The notes: generated from the letters alone by a model not told the origin. 34,927 nucleotides of DNA from Candidatus Harrisonbacteria bacterium (GCA_016867415.1 VGJO01000004.1:1-34927); one strand, 5' to 3'. Positions 1 to 7,857 are shown, numbered from the stretch's first letter. Numbers and translations are program-made.

Positions 1-207
1 GATCAGAGGGTATTGTTGAATATTGTTAAGGTCTATATTCCTGATAGTGATATCTTCTGGCTCATTACACAAATTGTCACGATTTTTCATTCGACCAAAT
101 CAGATGTTGGTTTACCGCTCGGCAATCCCACGTCGCCTACGGCCCGTAAGGACGATATACCCACGCGACCTACGGGGGGTTATTTTTGTTTAAGGAGGAA
201 GCGGTAG
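1..207 (+). pseudogene. Truncated reverse transcriptase remnant (RT domain fragment)
   Basis: Frame 1 is open from the first base. It reads through a segment typical of bacterial retroelement RTs (retron, DGR or group II-like): a hydrophobic FWLITQIV stretch followed by GLPLGNPTS at residues 37-45. This matches the family signature GLPxGNxTSQ, which normally precedes the catalytic YxDD by about 30 residues. Here similarity stops at about base 135. The frame then runs through repeat-like DNA to a stop at 205-207, so YxDD and everything after it are missing. The 5' part lies outside the window. It is a 3'-truncated gene, not an active enzyme. The RT assignment rests on motif recognition; the RT class cannot be decided. 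Confidence 0.62.
127..175. repeat. Imperfect direct repeat at the RT truncation point
   Basis: CCCACGTCGCCTACGG (127-142) recurs as CCCACGCGACCTACGG (160-175), 33 bp downstream, exactly where RT similarity ends. A related string, TTACGTCGCCTGCGACCC, lies near 10600. It looks like a dispersed intergenic repeat that abuts or caused the truncation. Confidence 0.4.
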
Positions 208-704
208 GGTTTTTGGGACCAGATGGGACCGGCGTAGGCGACGCCAATGCGGGGAGTCATGATAATTTGCCTCTTTTCTTTTTCTTCTGCATTTAAAGCA
301 TCTTCTATCCAGAGGCCGGATTTTTTAGCGAGAATTTCACCATTTACATTTTTATCTATAAGAAATTTCTTTGTGACGCGACCGGGTCCGAGGCAATCCT
401 CTACCCCACGAATTAAGACAGCGGCGGGATAATCTTTTGGTCCACAGACGAGATTAAGCATCCAGTGCATACCGTAAACGAAGTAGACGTAAATAATACC
501 AGGTGCGCCAAACATAGGCGTGTTGCGTGGAGTGCGACCGCGGCTCGCATGGGAGGCGAGATCATCAAAACCCTCGTAGGCTTCGATCTCGATAATCGTG
601 GCGGAAATATAATCGTCTCCTATCTTACGGACAAGACGCGTACCGAGGAGGTCGGGGGCGACGAGGAGAGAGGAACGGTTGAAGAAGGATGATTTTAGTA
701 CCAT
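180..704 (-). CDS. mpg: DNA-3-methyladenine glycosylase, AAG/MPG family
   Basis: Base-excision repair enzyme that removes alkylated purines (3-methyladenine, hypoxanthine) from DNA. The 174-residue protein carries the AAG signature: EIEAYEG with the catalytic Glu, ASHASRGRTPRN, then GIIYVYFVYGMHWMLNLV and AAVLIRGVE, in family order. The frame is open upstream to 890, but the extra 62 residues are low-complexity and unlike the family. The ATG at 702-704 places the family N-terminus (SSLLVAPDLLGTRLV) correctly. It lies 79 bp downstream of the small membrane protein on the same strand, so the two are probably co-transcribed. No Shine-Dalgarno is visible. Confidence 0.9.
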   Translation of the reverse strand: MVLKSSFFNRSSLLVAPDLLGTRLVRKIGDDYISATIIEIEAYEGFDDLASHASRGRTPRNTPMFGAPGIIYVYFVYGMHWMLNLVCGPKDYPAAVLIRGVEDCLGPGRVTKKFLIDKNVNGEILAKKSGLWIEDALNAEEKEKRQIIMTPRIGVAYAGPIWSQKPYRFLLKQK

Positions 705-783
705 GCGAAAAGGTCGCGACTCCGCGATTGTTTGGTATATTGCATTTAGTAGATCCTGATAGCGGACAAATCTAAGATAAAAA

Positions 784-1131
784 CTACTCCAGATCGGAGT
801 CGGATTTGAGGTGCTCAATGAATTCTTCGTTGGTGATATCGATCGAAGAGGAAGGAATGGGAGACTTGGAACGCTTTTTAATCTTTTCATTCAGATAGGT
901 GTCGAGCTTTAAGACGAGGAGACGGACACGACGGAGAAACTTGTCCCAGTGACGGCCAAAAGTGGAGTCGAGCTCATCGAGCGGAAGGCGGTTTACTAGG
1001 CGTTCAAAAAAAATGACGAGATGAGCACTCCCTTCATCTTCATCTTGGATGCGCGGGAGGGCGCGAGCAAGAAGAAAAATAATTAAGGACAAAGAGGAGA
1101 AGAATAGTATTTGGAGGATGAAATCGTACAT
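784..1131 (-). CDS. Hypothetical small membrane-anchored protein
   Basis: A protein of 115 residues. An N-terminal hydrophobic helix (about residues 4-23) is followed by a charged, probably helical cytoplasmic region with LPRIQDEDEG, LDTYLNEKIKK and an acidic C-terminus. No known domain was recognised. It lies between tsf and mpg on the same strand, and a TATAAA hexamer ends exactly 7 nt before the ATG. Real-gene status is supported by length, strand agreement with neighbours and the promoter-like sequence. Function is unknown. Confidence 0.65.
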   Translation of the reverse strand: MYDFILQILFFSSLSLIIFLLARALPRIQDEDEGSAHLVIFFERLVNRLPLDELDSTFGRHWDKFLRRVRLLVLKLDTYLNEKIKKRSKSPIPSSSIDITNEEFIEHLKSDSDLE

Positions 1132-1137
1132 AATTCC

Positions 1138-1143
1138 TTTATA
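1138..1143 (-). promoter_or_regulatory. Candidate -10 element implying a leaderless transcript
   Basis: On the minus strand TATAAA is followed by GGAATT and then ATG at 1131. With the usual 6-nt gap, the predicted transcription start is the A of the start codon. No good -35 is visible. Confidence 0.35.
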
Positions 1144-1194
1144 AGGTCACGGGTATGTGAGTGTTTAAAATAATACATTTACTGGATTCTGACT

Positions 1195-1225
1195 CCCGCC
1201 TTCGTGAGTGCACTATGGCGAGGCA
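1195..1225. repeat. Dispersed palindromic repeat, copy 1
   Basis: A roughly 30 bp element of the form CCCGCCTTCGTGAGTGCACT then ATGGCGAGG. It recurs with 3 mismatches at 13653-13683. The outer CGCC/GGCG and inner AGTGCACT are self-complementary. It sits just downstream of the tsf terminator. Confidence 0.7.
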
Positions 1226-1228
1226 AAA

Positions 1229-1254
1229 TAAAAACAGGGAAAACCCTGTTTTTG
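1229..1254 (-). terminator. Intrinsic terminator of rpsB-tsf
   Basis: Perfect stem AAAACAGGG / CCCTGTTTT with a 4-nt loop, directly after the tsf stop. On the minus strand it is followed by a T-rich tail (TTTTTATTTT). Confidence 0.8.
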
Positions 1255-1704
1255 TTATAACTCAAAACGAACGAAGCGGGCAAGGGAGATGTTTTCGCCG
1301 GTCTTTGCGATTACCGACTTAATAAGCTCACTTATACTCATGCTTTCATCTTTCATAAAAGGCTGCGTAAGGAGCTCTTCAACGGATTCGGCGCCAATAC
1401 CGGCAATATGAAGAGCGAGATCTTGAGCTAAGGACTGAAAAAGATCACCTTTTGCAACAAAATCAGTCTCACAGCGGAGCTCAAGAAGGACGCCAACGCG
1501 ATTCAAATGAATGTAGGACTTTAAGAGACCGGCGCCAGTGGCACGCTCGGACTTCTTATCGGCTTTTGCAATTCCGCGTTCGGCAAGAAGAGCTTCGGCT
1601 TTAGTAAAGTCACCGGCAGCATCAGTCAAAGCTTGCTTGCATTCCATAATACCAGCACCGGTCTTTTCGCGGAGAGTTTTGATATCGGAGGGAGAGAAGG
1701 ACAT
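1255..1704 (-). CDS. tsf: Translation elongation factor Ts (short form)
   Basis: Guanine-nucleotide exchange factor that recycles EF-Tu. The 149-residue protein has an N-terminal UBA-like domain with [16 protein letters not shown] (residues 11-26) and the core motif [11 protein letters not shown]. It ends after a single core subdomain, against about 280-300 residues in E. coli-type EF-Ts. Short forms are known from Thermus and some reduced lineages, so this need not be a truncation. It follows rpsB on the minus strand and ends in a clean terminator. The sequence before the ATG is A/T-rich with no Shine-Dalgarno. Confidence 0.93.
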   Translation of the reverse strand: MSFSPSDIKTLREKTGAGIMECKQALTDAAGDFTKAEALLAERGIAKADKKSERATGAGLLKSYIHLNRVGVLLELRCETDFVAKGDLFQSLAQDLALHIAGIGAESVEELLTQPFMKDESMSISELIKSVIAKTGENISLARFVRFEL

Positions 1705-1743
1705 AGTTTTTTATTTAATTATAAAGATATTGATAAAAATAGA

Positions 1744-1775
1744 CCTGGATCCCGAGCTTTACTCGGGAATGATAA
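1744..1775. repeat. Palindromic intergenic repeat of GGATCCCG type, between rpsB and tsf
   Basis: GGATCCCGAGCTTTACTCGG then GAATGATA folds on itself (CCCGAG/CTCGGG). The same family is seen at 3788-3835 and 26392-26416. Its position inside the rpsB-tsf operon gives the transcript a stable intercistronic hairpin. Confidence 0.7.
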
Positions 1776-1791
1776 TACCAATGACGCGGTC

Positions 1792-2529
1792 TTACTTAGC
1801 GGACTGAGCAATTTTTTCGAGTTCGGCGAGGAGGAAGGAAACAGAGAGGCGGGAGTTATCATTGGCAGGAATGAGATGAGTAACAAGATCAGGATTACAA
1901 TCAGAACTCGCAATACCGATCACGGGAATCTTCAAAAGATTGGCCTCGTGGACCACAGTGCGGTGCTCAATCGGATCGACGACAAGAATTGCCGCGGGAA
2001 GTCCGCCCATATTTTCAAAACCAGAAAAAAGAGTGTTCATTTTTTCCATTTTGCGATCAAGCATAAGCCGCTCCTTTTTGGTATAGCGAGTAAGTTCGCC
2101 TCGCTCTTTTTCCATCCGAAGTTTTTTCATAGTCTCGATCCGCTTACTGATCGTCTTCCAGTTGGTGAGCGTACCACCAAGATAGCGCTCAGTTACAAAG
2201 GGAAAATTATTTTTCTTAGCAAAGTCTTCGATAATGTCTTTGATGGCTGGTTTGCCGCAGACGACAAAGATGGGCTTCTTGCCGTCAACAAGAGTTTTCA
2301 AAAATTCACCGGCGGATTTCAAAAGTCGCATGGTTTCCAAAAGGTCAAAGATATCTACTCCGCGGCGAGTGCCCCAGATGTAGGGATTCATCTTTGGATT
2401 GGTGCGGCTGTGCTTGCGGCCCCGAAGGACGCCAGTTTCGACCATTTTATCAAGAAGAGCTTTTTCTTCGACGGGGAGAGTGATCTCACCGAGCTCTTCT
2501 GTAGTAGCTTTCACAGTTTGTTCTGTCAT
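1792..2529 (-). CDS. rpsB: 30S ribosomal protein S2
   Basis: Small-subunit ribosomal protein of 245 residues. Family landmarks are present in order: GRKHSRTNPKMNPYIWGTR, ILRT-region equivalent KKPIFVVCGKPA, ERYLGGTLTNWKTI, LPAAILVVDPIEHRTVVHEA and IPVIGIASSDCNPD. It is the first gene of the rpsB-tsf operon, with 87 bp and a palindromic repeat between the two. The predicted leader is about 28 nt, A/T-rich and without Shine-Dalgarno complementarity. Confidence 0.96.
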   Translation of the reverse strand: MTEQTVKATTEELGEITLPVEEKALLDKMVETGVLRGRKHSRTNPKMNPYIWGTRRGVDIFDLLETMRLLKSAGEFLKTLVDGKKPIFVVCGKPAIKDIIEDFAKKNNFPFVTERYLGGTLTNWKTISKRIETMKKLRMEKERGELTRYTKKERLMLDRKMEKMNTLFSGFENMGGLPAAILVVDPIEHRTVVHEANLLKIPVIGIASSDCNPDLVTHLIPANDNSRLSVSFLLAELEKIAQSAK

Positions 2530-2563
2530 TTACTTATATTATTACGATTTTTTTGATTTGATT

Positions 2564-2592
2564 AGTATAAAGGATAAAATTTTATTTGACAA
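2564..2592 (-). promoter_or_regulatory. Sigma70-type promoter of rpsB-tsf
   Basis: On the minus strand TTGTCA (2587-2592), a 17-bp spacer and TATACT (2564-2569). Each hexamer matches 5 of 6 consensus bases. The predicted start is near 2557, 28 nt before the rpsB ATG. Confidence 0.75.
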
Positions 2593-2643
2593 GGGTTTTA
2601 ATTTATATGCTTTACAGAAAAAAGTTATTCCCAATAGCCTATG

Positions 2644-2652
2644 TGATACAAT
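2644..2652 (+). promoter_or_regulatory. Extended -10 promoter of the pilin-like gene, leaderless
   Basis: TGA-TACAAT is an extended -10 element. With the usual 6-nt gap, transcription would start at 2659, which is the G of the GTG start codon. The -35 region is weak. Confidence 0.45.
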
Positions 2653-2658
2653 GAGAGC

Positions 2659-3741
2659 GTGAGCCGACAGAAGCAAAATAGTGGATATACCTTAATTGAG
2701 GTTTTAATTTCTATCTCTATTTTTGCGATGATCGCGGTGGCTTTTGCCTCTCTTTTTATAAGCTTTTTACGAATTTCGGAGTCAGACAAGACGCAGAGCG
2801 AGGTGACTTCCCAGCTTAATTTCATCATGCAGCGGATCACGGGGATCATACAGGGAGCCTCGGCTTACTATGTGCGGTGCGATTCTTCTCCATCGAATCC
2901 ATCAACTAACGACAGAGATACTCAGGGCGATGAAAGTGATCAAGATTGTGATTCGAGTCAGCCGGGGATTCAAGGGGAACGACTGGTGGTGCGGGTAAGA
3001 AATGAGACGACGAATGCAATCGATGACTCTAATGGACCGATTGAGATCTATCGAGACTCCATTGATCAGAGTCTCAAAATCACTATCGGCCGAGGCACGA
3101 TGAAAAAGCCTTATACTTTATCAAACTCACAAATCACGCTCGATAGCTTGAGTTTTAGCAAGAGCACATCTGAAAAAAGCCCGAACCCACTGTCTGTGAC
3201 ACTTACCGTGAGCTCGAAGAAAACATTTCCCAGCAAGATCACTCGAATGATTACGAGCGGTATTTTACGATCGAATGCGGCGGTCTTTGATACCGAGGTG
3301 ATCCCAAGTGAAGGGAGCAATGGAATCACTGGGACAGATCTCGGGCAAAACAGTATGCGGTGGCGAAAGGGATACTTTGCTGATGGGGATTTTTCCGGCA
3401 CCGTGACGGCGGGAGCAGTGACCACAAATAGTCTCACTCTAGGGAGTGGTGGTGCATCGATTGGAAAGGTATATAGAGGAAGCTTTTCAGTGGAACTAAC
3501 GGTCCCTATTGCCGCTGGTAATGAAATAGTGGGAGATACAGTAATAACCATCTCGGGGGCAAGAGACTTAGTGAATACGGATATCGTAATCGTCACTCCA
3601 CAGACCAATCCCAGCTATCTCGTCACCGAAGGATGGCGAGTCACGAGCGGGAGCCAGATCTCGGGGAGAGTTAGAAACTCATCGGTCAACGGTGTGGTGA
3701 GGCCGGGGATTTATACATTTAATTATCTTATTATTAAGTAA
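2659..3741 (+). CDS. Pilin-like protein with fibre-like C-terminal region
   Basis: A 360-residue protein starting at GTG. A short basic leader ends in a type III prepilin signal, SG then YTLIE (cleavage after Gly9, Glu at +5), followed by a hydrophobic helix to about residue 32. The middle part resembles a large minor pilin, with a Ser/Asp-rich insert containing a cysteine pair. The C-terminal third (from about residue 220) has the phrase DLGQNSMRWRKGYFADG followed by GTVTAGAVTTNSLTLGSGG, which resembles repeated structural units of phage tail fibres and adhesins. It is likely exported, processed by the prepilin peptidase at 20754-21659 and displayed on the pilus. It stands alone, divergent from rpsB. 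The fibre resemblance is by eye only. Confidence 0.75.
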   Translation: MSRQKQNSGYTLIEVLISISIFAMIAVAFASLFISFLRISESDKTQSEVTSQLNFIMQRITGIIQGASAYYVRCDSSPSNPSTNDRDTQGDESDQDCDSSQPGIQGERLVVRVRNETTNAIDDSNGPIEIYRDSIDQSLKITIGRGTMKKPYTLSNSQITLDSLSFSKSTSEKSPNPLSVTLTVSSKKTFPSKITRMITSGILRSNAAVFDTEVIPSEGSNGITGTDLGQNSMRWRKGYFADGDFSGTVTAGAVTTNSLTLGSGGASIGKVYRGSFSVELTVPIAAGNEIVGDTVITISGARDLVNTDIVIVTPQTNPSYLVTEGWRVTSGSQISGRVRNSSVNGVVRPGIYTFNYLIIK

Positions 3742-3780
3742 TTAATAATTCCGAAGAGGTTGATAGGAAATAAATCTTGC

Positions 3781-3836
3781 CCCGTTTCAGGATCTTCGCT
3801 TCGCTGCGAGATTCCGGGTCAAGTCCGGAATGATAA
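3781..3836. repeat. Palindromic repeat (CCGGGTCAAGTCCGG type) fused to a gene 3' end
   Basis: Contains CTTCGCTTCGCTGCGAG and ATTCCGGGTCAAGTCCGGAA, both self-complementary, ending in TGATAAG like the copies near 1744 and 26391. It overlaps the 3' end of the VTT-type pseudogene and encodes its last residues. Confidence 0.7.
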
Positions 3837-4468
3837 GCAAATAATTTTTTCTTTGGGATTGCAGCCAGAGGATAAGAGAGGTGAGAAGAAGGGGAACAGT
3901 GAAGATGGCGAAGAGATAGTAGCTAAAACTTGAGGTAAGGCCCCCAAAGTAGAAGAAGGCGAGATTGACCGGAATATCAATAATCAGAGTGACGATAATG
4001 AAGATACGAAAAGAGAGACTGGAAAGACCGGCGGCGTAGCTTATAACATTAAAAGCAGAGAGAGCAAAGAAGCGGAGACCGAGAAAAGCCCAGAATTGAT
4101 TTTTGGCATCTATGGTGCTTTGCCACTCGCGGATTTTTTCAAGCGGAGAGAAGAAGCGAATGACGAGATCGCGAAATCGGCGGGCAATGAGGAAGGTGGA
4201 GATTGCACCGATTTCGGCACCAATAAAATTGTAGATGAAGGCCTGCTACCAAGGGAAAAGGGAGATGCTTTCAAAGGCGACCGGCGCGCCGGGGAGCGGA
4301 GTGATGACCACTCCTAAAAATCGGAAGAAAATAATAACAAGAGGCGCGAAAAGAGGGTGGATCCGGAAGGCTTCGAGCACCGCAGTCTGAAAATCCGGCA
4401 GGAAAATCGGCGAGAGGAAGAGAATGGTGATGAGGGTGCCGGGGATAATCCAGACTGTTTTTATGAAT
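3787..4468 (-). pseudogene. Broken VTT/SNARE-associated (DedA-like) membrane protein
   Basis: One minus-strand frame is open from just past 4485 to TGA at 3787-3789, except for one in-frame TAG at 4246-4248. The translation has several hydrophobic helices and VTT-type features: VVITPLPGAPVAFESIS, FIYNFIGAEIGAIST then FLIARRF, and FNVISYAAGLSS. No ATG precedes the first helix (VWIIPGTLITILFLSP); the only in-frame candidate, GTG at 4378-4380, would cut that helix. The last 15 or so residues (from IIPDLTR) come from an intergenic repeat. Missing start, amber codon and repeat-derived tail together argue for decay. A sequencing error could explain the TAG alone. It lies directly downstream of the TraB-like gene. 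The family is proposed from helix pattern and motifs. Confidence 0.65.
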
Positions 4469-5257
4469 TTAGACCAGAAGTTCTTTTAGAGCGCGGTCTT
4501 CCACTATGACATGACCACCACCGAAGACGGCAAAGATGCTTTGACCTTCCTGCCAAAACTTTAGAATTCCAGAAACAATAGTTGCATCCCGGAAGGTGCT
4601 TAATGCTCTGGGAATTTTATTAATTACAGAATAATCTTTTGTGGGATTTATGATGGTGGCAAAAAATTCTTTATCGTCTTTATTAAAATCAGTATTAAAT
4701 ATTTTTTTATGAATCTCTTTAAGAGAGATGATGGAGAAATAAAACTCTTCCCAACCAGAGGCCTTTTGATCGGCTTTTAGGTAGGAATTCATGTACTCCT
4801 CAAAATCAGGGATGTCTTTGAGATGCCTGTGCCACTGATTAATAACTCGGGCGAAAAAATAATAGGCGATTTCTTCTTTAGAATACTCTTTTAAAAGCTC
4901 TGCATATTCTTCACTCCGCTTGGGTTCGGGGCAAAAAATAGGAGTTTCTAGCTTTGAGGCCCATAGAGTCACTAGATCCCCTTCAGATCCTTTTCTTATT
5001 GCTTCTTCTTCATTTGCACGAACAGCTCTCACACCACCTTCTACTAAAAAAACTCTTTTATTGCTTTTGGTCTTTTGTAAAAAATCCTCCCAATACTTGC
5101 GGAGTCGAGGATACTGTTCATCTTGCGGGTCACGGGAGTGATTAGCGCCAAAATAATAAAAGATTTGATCATCTTTTATTATTTCTAAAGTGGGATTATG
5201 GCGGGCGATTTTGTTCCAATCGGCGTAGGAATAGAGAAGAGAATAGATCTTTTTCAT
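4469..5257 (-). CDS. Hypothetical protein, possibly TraB/TIKI-like hydrolase fold
   Basis: A protein of 262 residues with no signal peptide or membrane helix. Three short motifs sit in the order and spacing of the TraB/PrgY/TIKI superfamily: FGANHSRDP (His40), VFLVEGG (Glu73) and, near the C-terminus, IFAVFGGGHV, followed by a helix ending in ALKELL. In that superfamily these positions are thought to bind metal. The centre is helical and charged. It is 12 bp downstream of a truncated YqfO-like ORF and immediately upstream of the VTT-type pseudogene. The family link is tentative and the substrate unknown. Confidence 0.5.
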   Translation of the reverse strand: MKKIYSLLYSYADWNKIARHNPTLEIIKDDQIFYYFGANHSRDPQDEQYPRLRKYWEDFLQKTKSNKRVFLVEGGVRAVRANEEEAIRKGSEGDLVTLWASKLETPIFCPEPKRSEEYAELLKEYSKEEIAYYFFARVINQWHRHLKDIPDFEEYMNSYLKADQKASGWEEFYFSIISLKEIHKKIFNTDFNKDDKEFFATIINPTKDYSVINKIPRALSTFRDATIVSGILKFWQEGQSIFAVFGGGHVIVEDRALKELLV

Positions 5258-5269
5258 ATTTAGTAGGAA

Positions 5270-5437
5270 TTAAAGTCCCCTAAGGGATACATATCTAATG
5301 CAATTTCCTTTTGAAGAAAAACTGCGAAGCGTATAATTCCCAATTTTTCCAGCTCCAGCCTTACCTAGCGCTTCACAAACCATGTCGGCGTGCCACTCTG
5401 GGACGAAAACAACAATTTTTACGTTTTTACTTGCCAT
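5270..5437 (-). pseudogene. Truncated YqfO/NIF3-type PII-like domain
   Basis: A 55-residue ORF whose ATG at 5437 overlaps the secA stop by 11 nt. It reads VKIVVFVPEWHADMV, then ALGKAGAGKIGNY and SFSSKG. This is the N-terminal half of the ferredoxin/CutA-like domain found inserted in NIF3/YqfO proteins and as stand-alone proteins of about 100 residues. The second half, normally ending in a HPYEE motif, is absent: the frame stops after SLRGL and the next gene starts 12 bp later. It is either a decayed gene or an unusually short version. The frame is not used elsewhere, so translational coupling to secA remains possible. Confidence 0.6.
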
Positions 5438-7826
5438 GACACTTCTTAAACTTCTTTGCCGAACCGCAGGGACAGGGGTCGTTGCGGCCAACGTTCTTGA
5501 AATCGAGGAGGGTGTCGGAGTGGGTACCGGGGGCTTCGGGGTTATCGGTGCCGGCGCCGATCACAAGGCCGGTTACTGTGCCTTCGGCTTGAGCTTTTGC
5601 GAGGCTTGCGCGGACTTCCTTGACGCGGAGACCAGAGGTGATTAAGGCATCTTTATTTTTCTCGGTCCAGGATTCGTAATCAGTCATCATAGTCTGGTAG
5701 AGGCGATGAGCTTCACGGCGAAACTCAAGGAGGGGGTCTTTCTGGCCGTAGCCTTGGAGCTGGACAGATCCTTTTAAGGCATCGATATTTTCCAAATGAG
5801 TCATCCAGAATTGATCGAGCATGGCGAGCGCTTCGGGAGCGGTAGCTTCGCCCACGAGGAGCTCTTGGCGCTTCTTATAAACGGTGAGCCGCTGACGATT
5901 GATCACATCATCGTACTCAAGAAGGTGCTTGCGGGAATCAAAATGAAGCCCTTCGATCTTGCTCTGGGCTTGCTCGACAGAACGGGAGACGAGATTGGCG
6001 CTAATCGGGAGATCCTCGGGGATATTGAAGGCGGTCATCATATTTTTTAGCTTGTCACCGCCGAAGATGCGGAGAACATCATCCTCCAGAGAGAGAAAAA
6101 ATTGCGACGAACCAGGATCGCCCTGACGGCCGGCGCGGCCGCGGAGCTGATTGTCGATGCGGCGAGCTTCGTGGCGCTCAGTACCGATGACGTGGAGACC
6201 ACCGGCATCTCTCACCTCTTTTGACTCTTCTTCATCCGGTGGATTGCCGCCAAGAATGATGTCAACACCACGACCGGCCATGTTAGTTGCGACCGTGACT
6301 GCACCTTTACGACCCGCTTGGGCAATGATCGCACCTTCGCGTTCGTTATTTTTGGCGTTTAGGACCTCGTGACGGATACCTTCTAAGGAAAGACTGAGAG
6401 AGAGGGCTTCGTTTTGCTCGATCGAGACCGTACCAATAAGGATGGGCTGGCCAGTGGCATTGACCCGCTTAACCTCCTCGATGATGGCGCTCATTTTGGC
6501 ATCTTTACTCTTATAAATAAGATCGGGGTTGTCTTTGCGGATGTTTTTCCTATGTGTGGGGATCTTAACCACCTCAAGATGGTAGACCTTATCGAATTCT
6601 TCGGCGGAGGTCTGTGCTGTACCAGTCATACCGGCGAGCTTTTTGTAGAGGCGGAAATAATTTTGAATGGTGATCTCGGCGTAGGTGCGGGATTCATTTT
6701 TCACCTCTACGCCTTCTTTGGCTTCGAGCGCCTGGTGGAGACCGGCGGAGTAGCGACGACCAGGAAGCATGCGACCGGTGAATTGGTCGACGATCAGGAT
6801 CTCTCCATTTTTTACCACATAGTCCTTATCGCGGGTGAAGAGACCATAGGCTTTGAGGGATTCATTCAAATAATGAGAGAGGCGAAGATTATCACTGCCA
6901 TAGAGATTGTCGATGCCAAGAGCCTGTTCGACTTTATTAATGCCAGACTCAGTGATCGTGGCGCTCTTATGCTTCTCATCCACTTCATAGTCCACACCGG
7001 CCTCGAGACTAGCGACAAGGCGGGCAAAGGTCTTGTAAAAGCCGCTCGATTCTTGATCAGGAGCACTGATGATGAGCGGGGTGCGGGCTTCATCAATCAA
7101 GATGCTGTCGACTTCGTCGATGATGGCAAAATGAAAGTCGCGCTGAACTTGAGCGGGAGTCTGGTAGGCGAGATTATCGCGAAGATAGTCAAAACCAAAT
7201 TCATGATTGGTGCCATAGGTGATGTCGGCCCGATAGGCGTCGCGACGGGAAATAGGCCGGAGATAATCCATCTGCACGAGGAAGGAGCCGGTCTTATCCC
7301 GCTCGTCGTCGATCAAGACATCACCTTCTTTTTTTATCTTATAGTCAGGGTCGTAGATGTAGGCAGACTCATGCGAGAGGCAGGAGACAGTGAGGCCGAG
7401 CGCGTGATAGACCTGACCCATCCAGACAATATCGCGCTTTGCTAAATAGTCGTTGACCGTGATGACGTGGACACCCCGGCCGGTCAAGGCATTGAGATAG
7501 ATGGGAGAGGTGGAGGTGAGCGTCTTACCCTCACCGGTCATCATCTCGGTAATTTTTCCTTCGTGGAGGGTAATGCCGCCCAAGAGCTGGACGTCGTAGT
7601 GGCGCTGGCCAAGCGTACGGGTGGCGGCTTCGCGGACGAGGGCGAAGGCGCGCGGAAGAAGGGCATCGAGAGATTCTCCTTGATGAGCATGGTCTTTAAG
7701 CTTCAGGCTTTCCTCTTTAAGTCCAGTATCAGAAAGCGCCGCAATTTCTTCAGAAAGAGCGTTGATTTCTTTTATTTTTTTTCGAGATTTTGCGAGAGGA
7801 TCTCCAAAGCCAAATAGATTAAACAT
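5427..7826 (-). CDS. secA: Protein translocase ATPase SecA
   Basis: Motor of the Sec pathway, driving preproteins through SecYEG at the cytoplasmic membrane. The 799-residue protein has EMMTGEGKTLTS (Walker A) near the N-terminus, DEVDSILIDEARTPLIIS (Walker B/DEVD), MAGRGVDIILGG and QLRGRAGRQGDPGSSQFF from the second helicase lobe, and a C-terminal zinc-binding tail DPCPCGSAKKFKKCHG. It is full length for a compact SecA. Its stop overlaps the start of the YqfO-type ORF. An extended -10 (TGA-TACAAT) lies about 16 nt before the ATG's predicted leader. No Shine-Dalgarno is visible. Confidence 0.97.
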   Translation of the reverse strand: MFNLFGFGDPLAKSRKKIKEINALSEEIAALSDTGLKEESLKLKDHAHQGESLDALLPRAFALVREAATRTLGQRHYDVQLLGGITLHEGKITEMMTGEGKTLTSTSPIYLNALTGRGVHVITVNDYLAKRDIVWMGQVYHALGLTVSCLSHESAYIYDPDYKIKKEGDVLIDDERDKTGSFLVQMDYLRPISRRDAYRADITYGTNHEFGFDYLRDNLAYQTPAQVQRDFHFAIIDEVDSILIDEARTPLIISAPDQESSGFYKTFARLVASLEAGVDYEVDEKHKSATITESGINKVEQALGIDNLYGSDNLRLSHYLNESLKAYGLFTRDKDYVVKNGEILIVDQFTGRMLPGRRYSAGLHQALEAKEGVEVKNESRTYAEITIQNYFRLYKKLAGMTGTAQTSAEEFDKVYHLEVVKIPTHRKNIRKDNPDLIYKSKDAKMSAIIEEVKRVNATGQPILIGTVSIEQNEALSLSLSLEGIRHEVLNAKNNEREGAIIAQAGRKGAVTVATNMAGRGVDIILGGNPPDEEESKEVRDAGGLHVIGTERHEARRIDNQLRGRAGRQGDPGSSQFFLSLEDDVLRIFGGDKLKNMMTAFNIPEDLPISANLVSRSVEQAQSKIEGLHFDSRKHLLEYDDVINRQRLTVYKKRQELLVGEATAPEALAMLDQFWMTHLENIDALKGSVQLQGYGQKDPLLEFRREAHRLYQTMMTDYESWTEKNKDALITSGLRVKEVRASLAKAQAEGTVTGLVIGAGTDNPEAPGTHSDTLLDFKNVGRNDPCPCGSAKKFKKCHGK

Positions 7827-7834
7827 TCTTCATT

Positions 7835-7857
7835 AAGCAATTTTGCTTATTGTATCA
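7835..7857 (-). promoter_or_regulatory. secA promoter with inverted repeat in the leader
   Basis: On the minus strand TGA-TACAAT (7849-7857) is an extended -10 and predicts a start near 7842. A perfect inverted repeat AAGCAA/TTGCTT with a 2-nt loop (7835-7848) spans the start site. It might be an operator or short hairpin, but no regulator is implied by the context. Confidence 0.4.

Noticed and set aside
1633-2556. 307-codon plus-strand ORF opposite rpsB and tsf
   Set aside because: It is the antisense shadow of rpsB. The protein is low-complexity in composition and matches no family, while the minus strand encodes S2 convincingly.
4246-4248. TAG readthrough (recoding) in the VTT-type gene
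   Set aside because: The gene also lacks a start codon and has a repeat-derived end, so decay is simpler. No tRNA or context supporting amber suppression was seen.
6414-7445. 343-codon plus-strand ORF opposite secA
   Set aside because: Antisense shadow of secA caused by GC-skewed codon use; no domain is recognisable.
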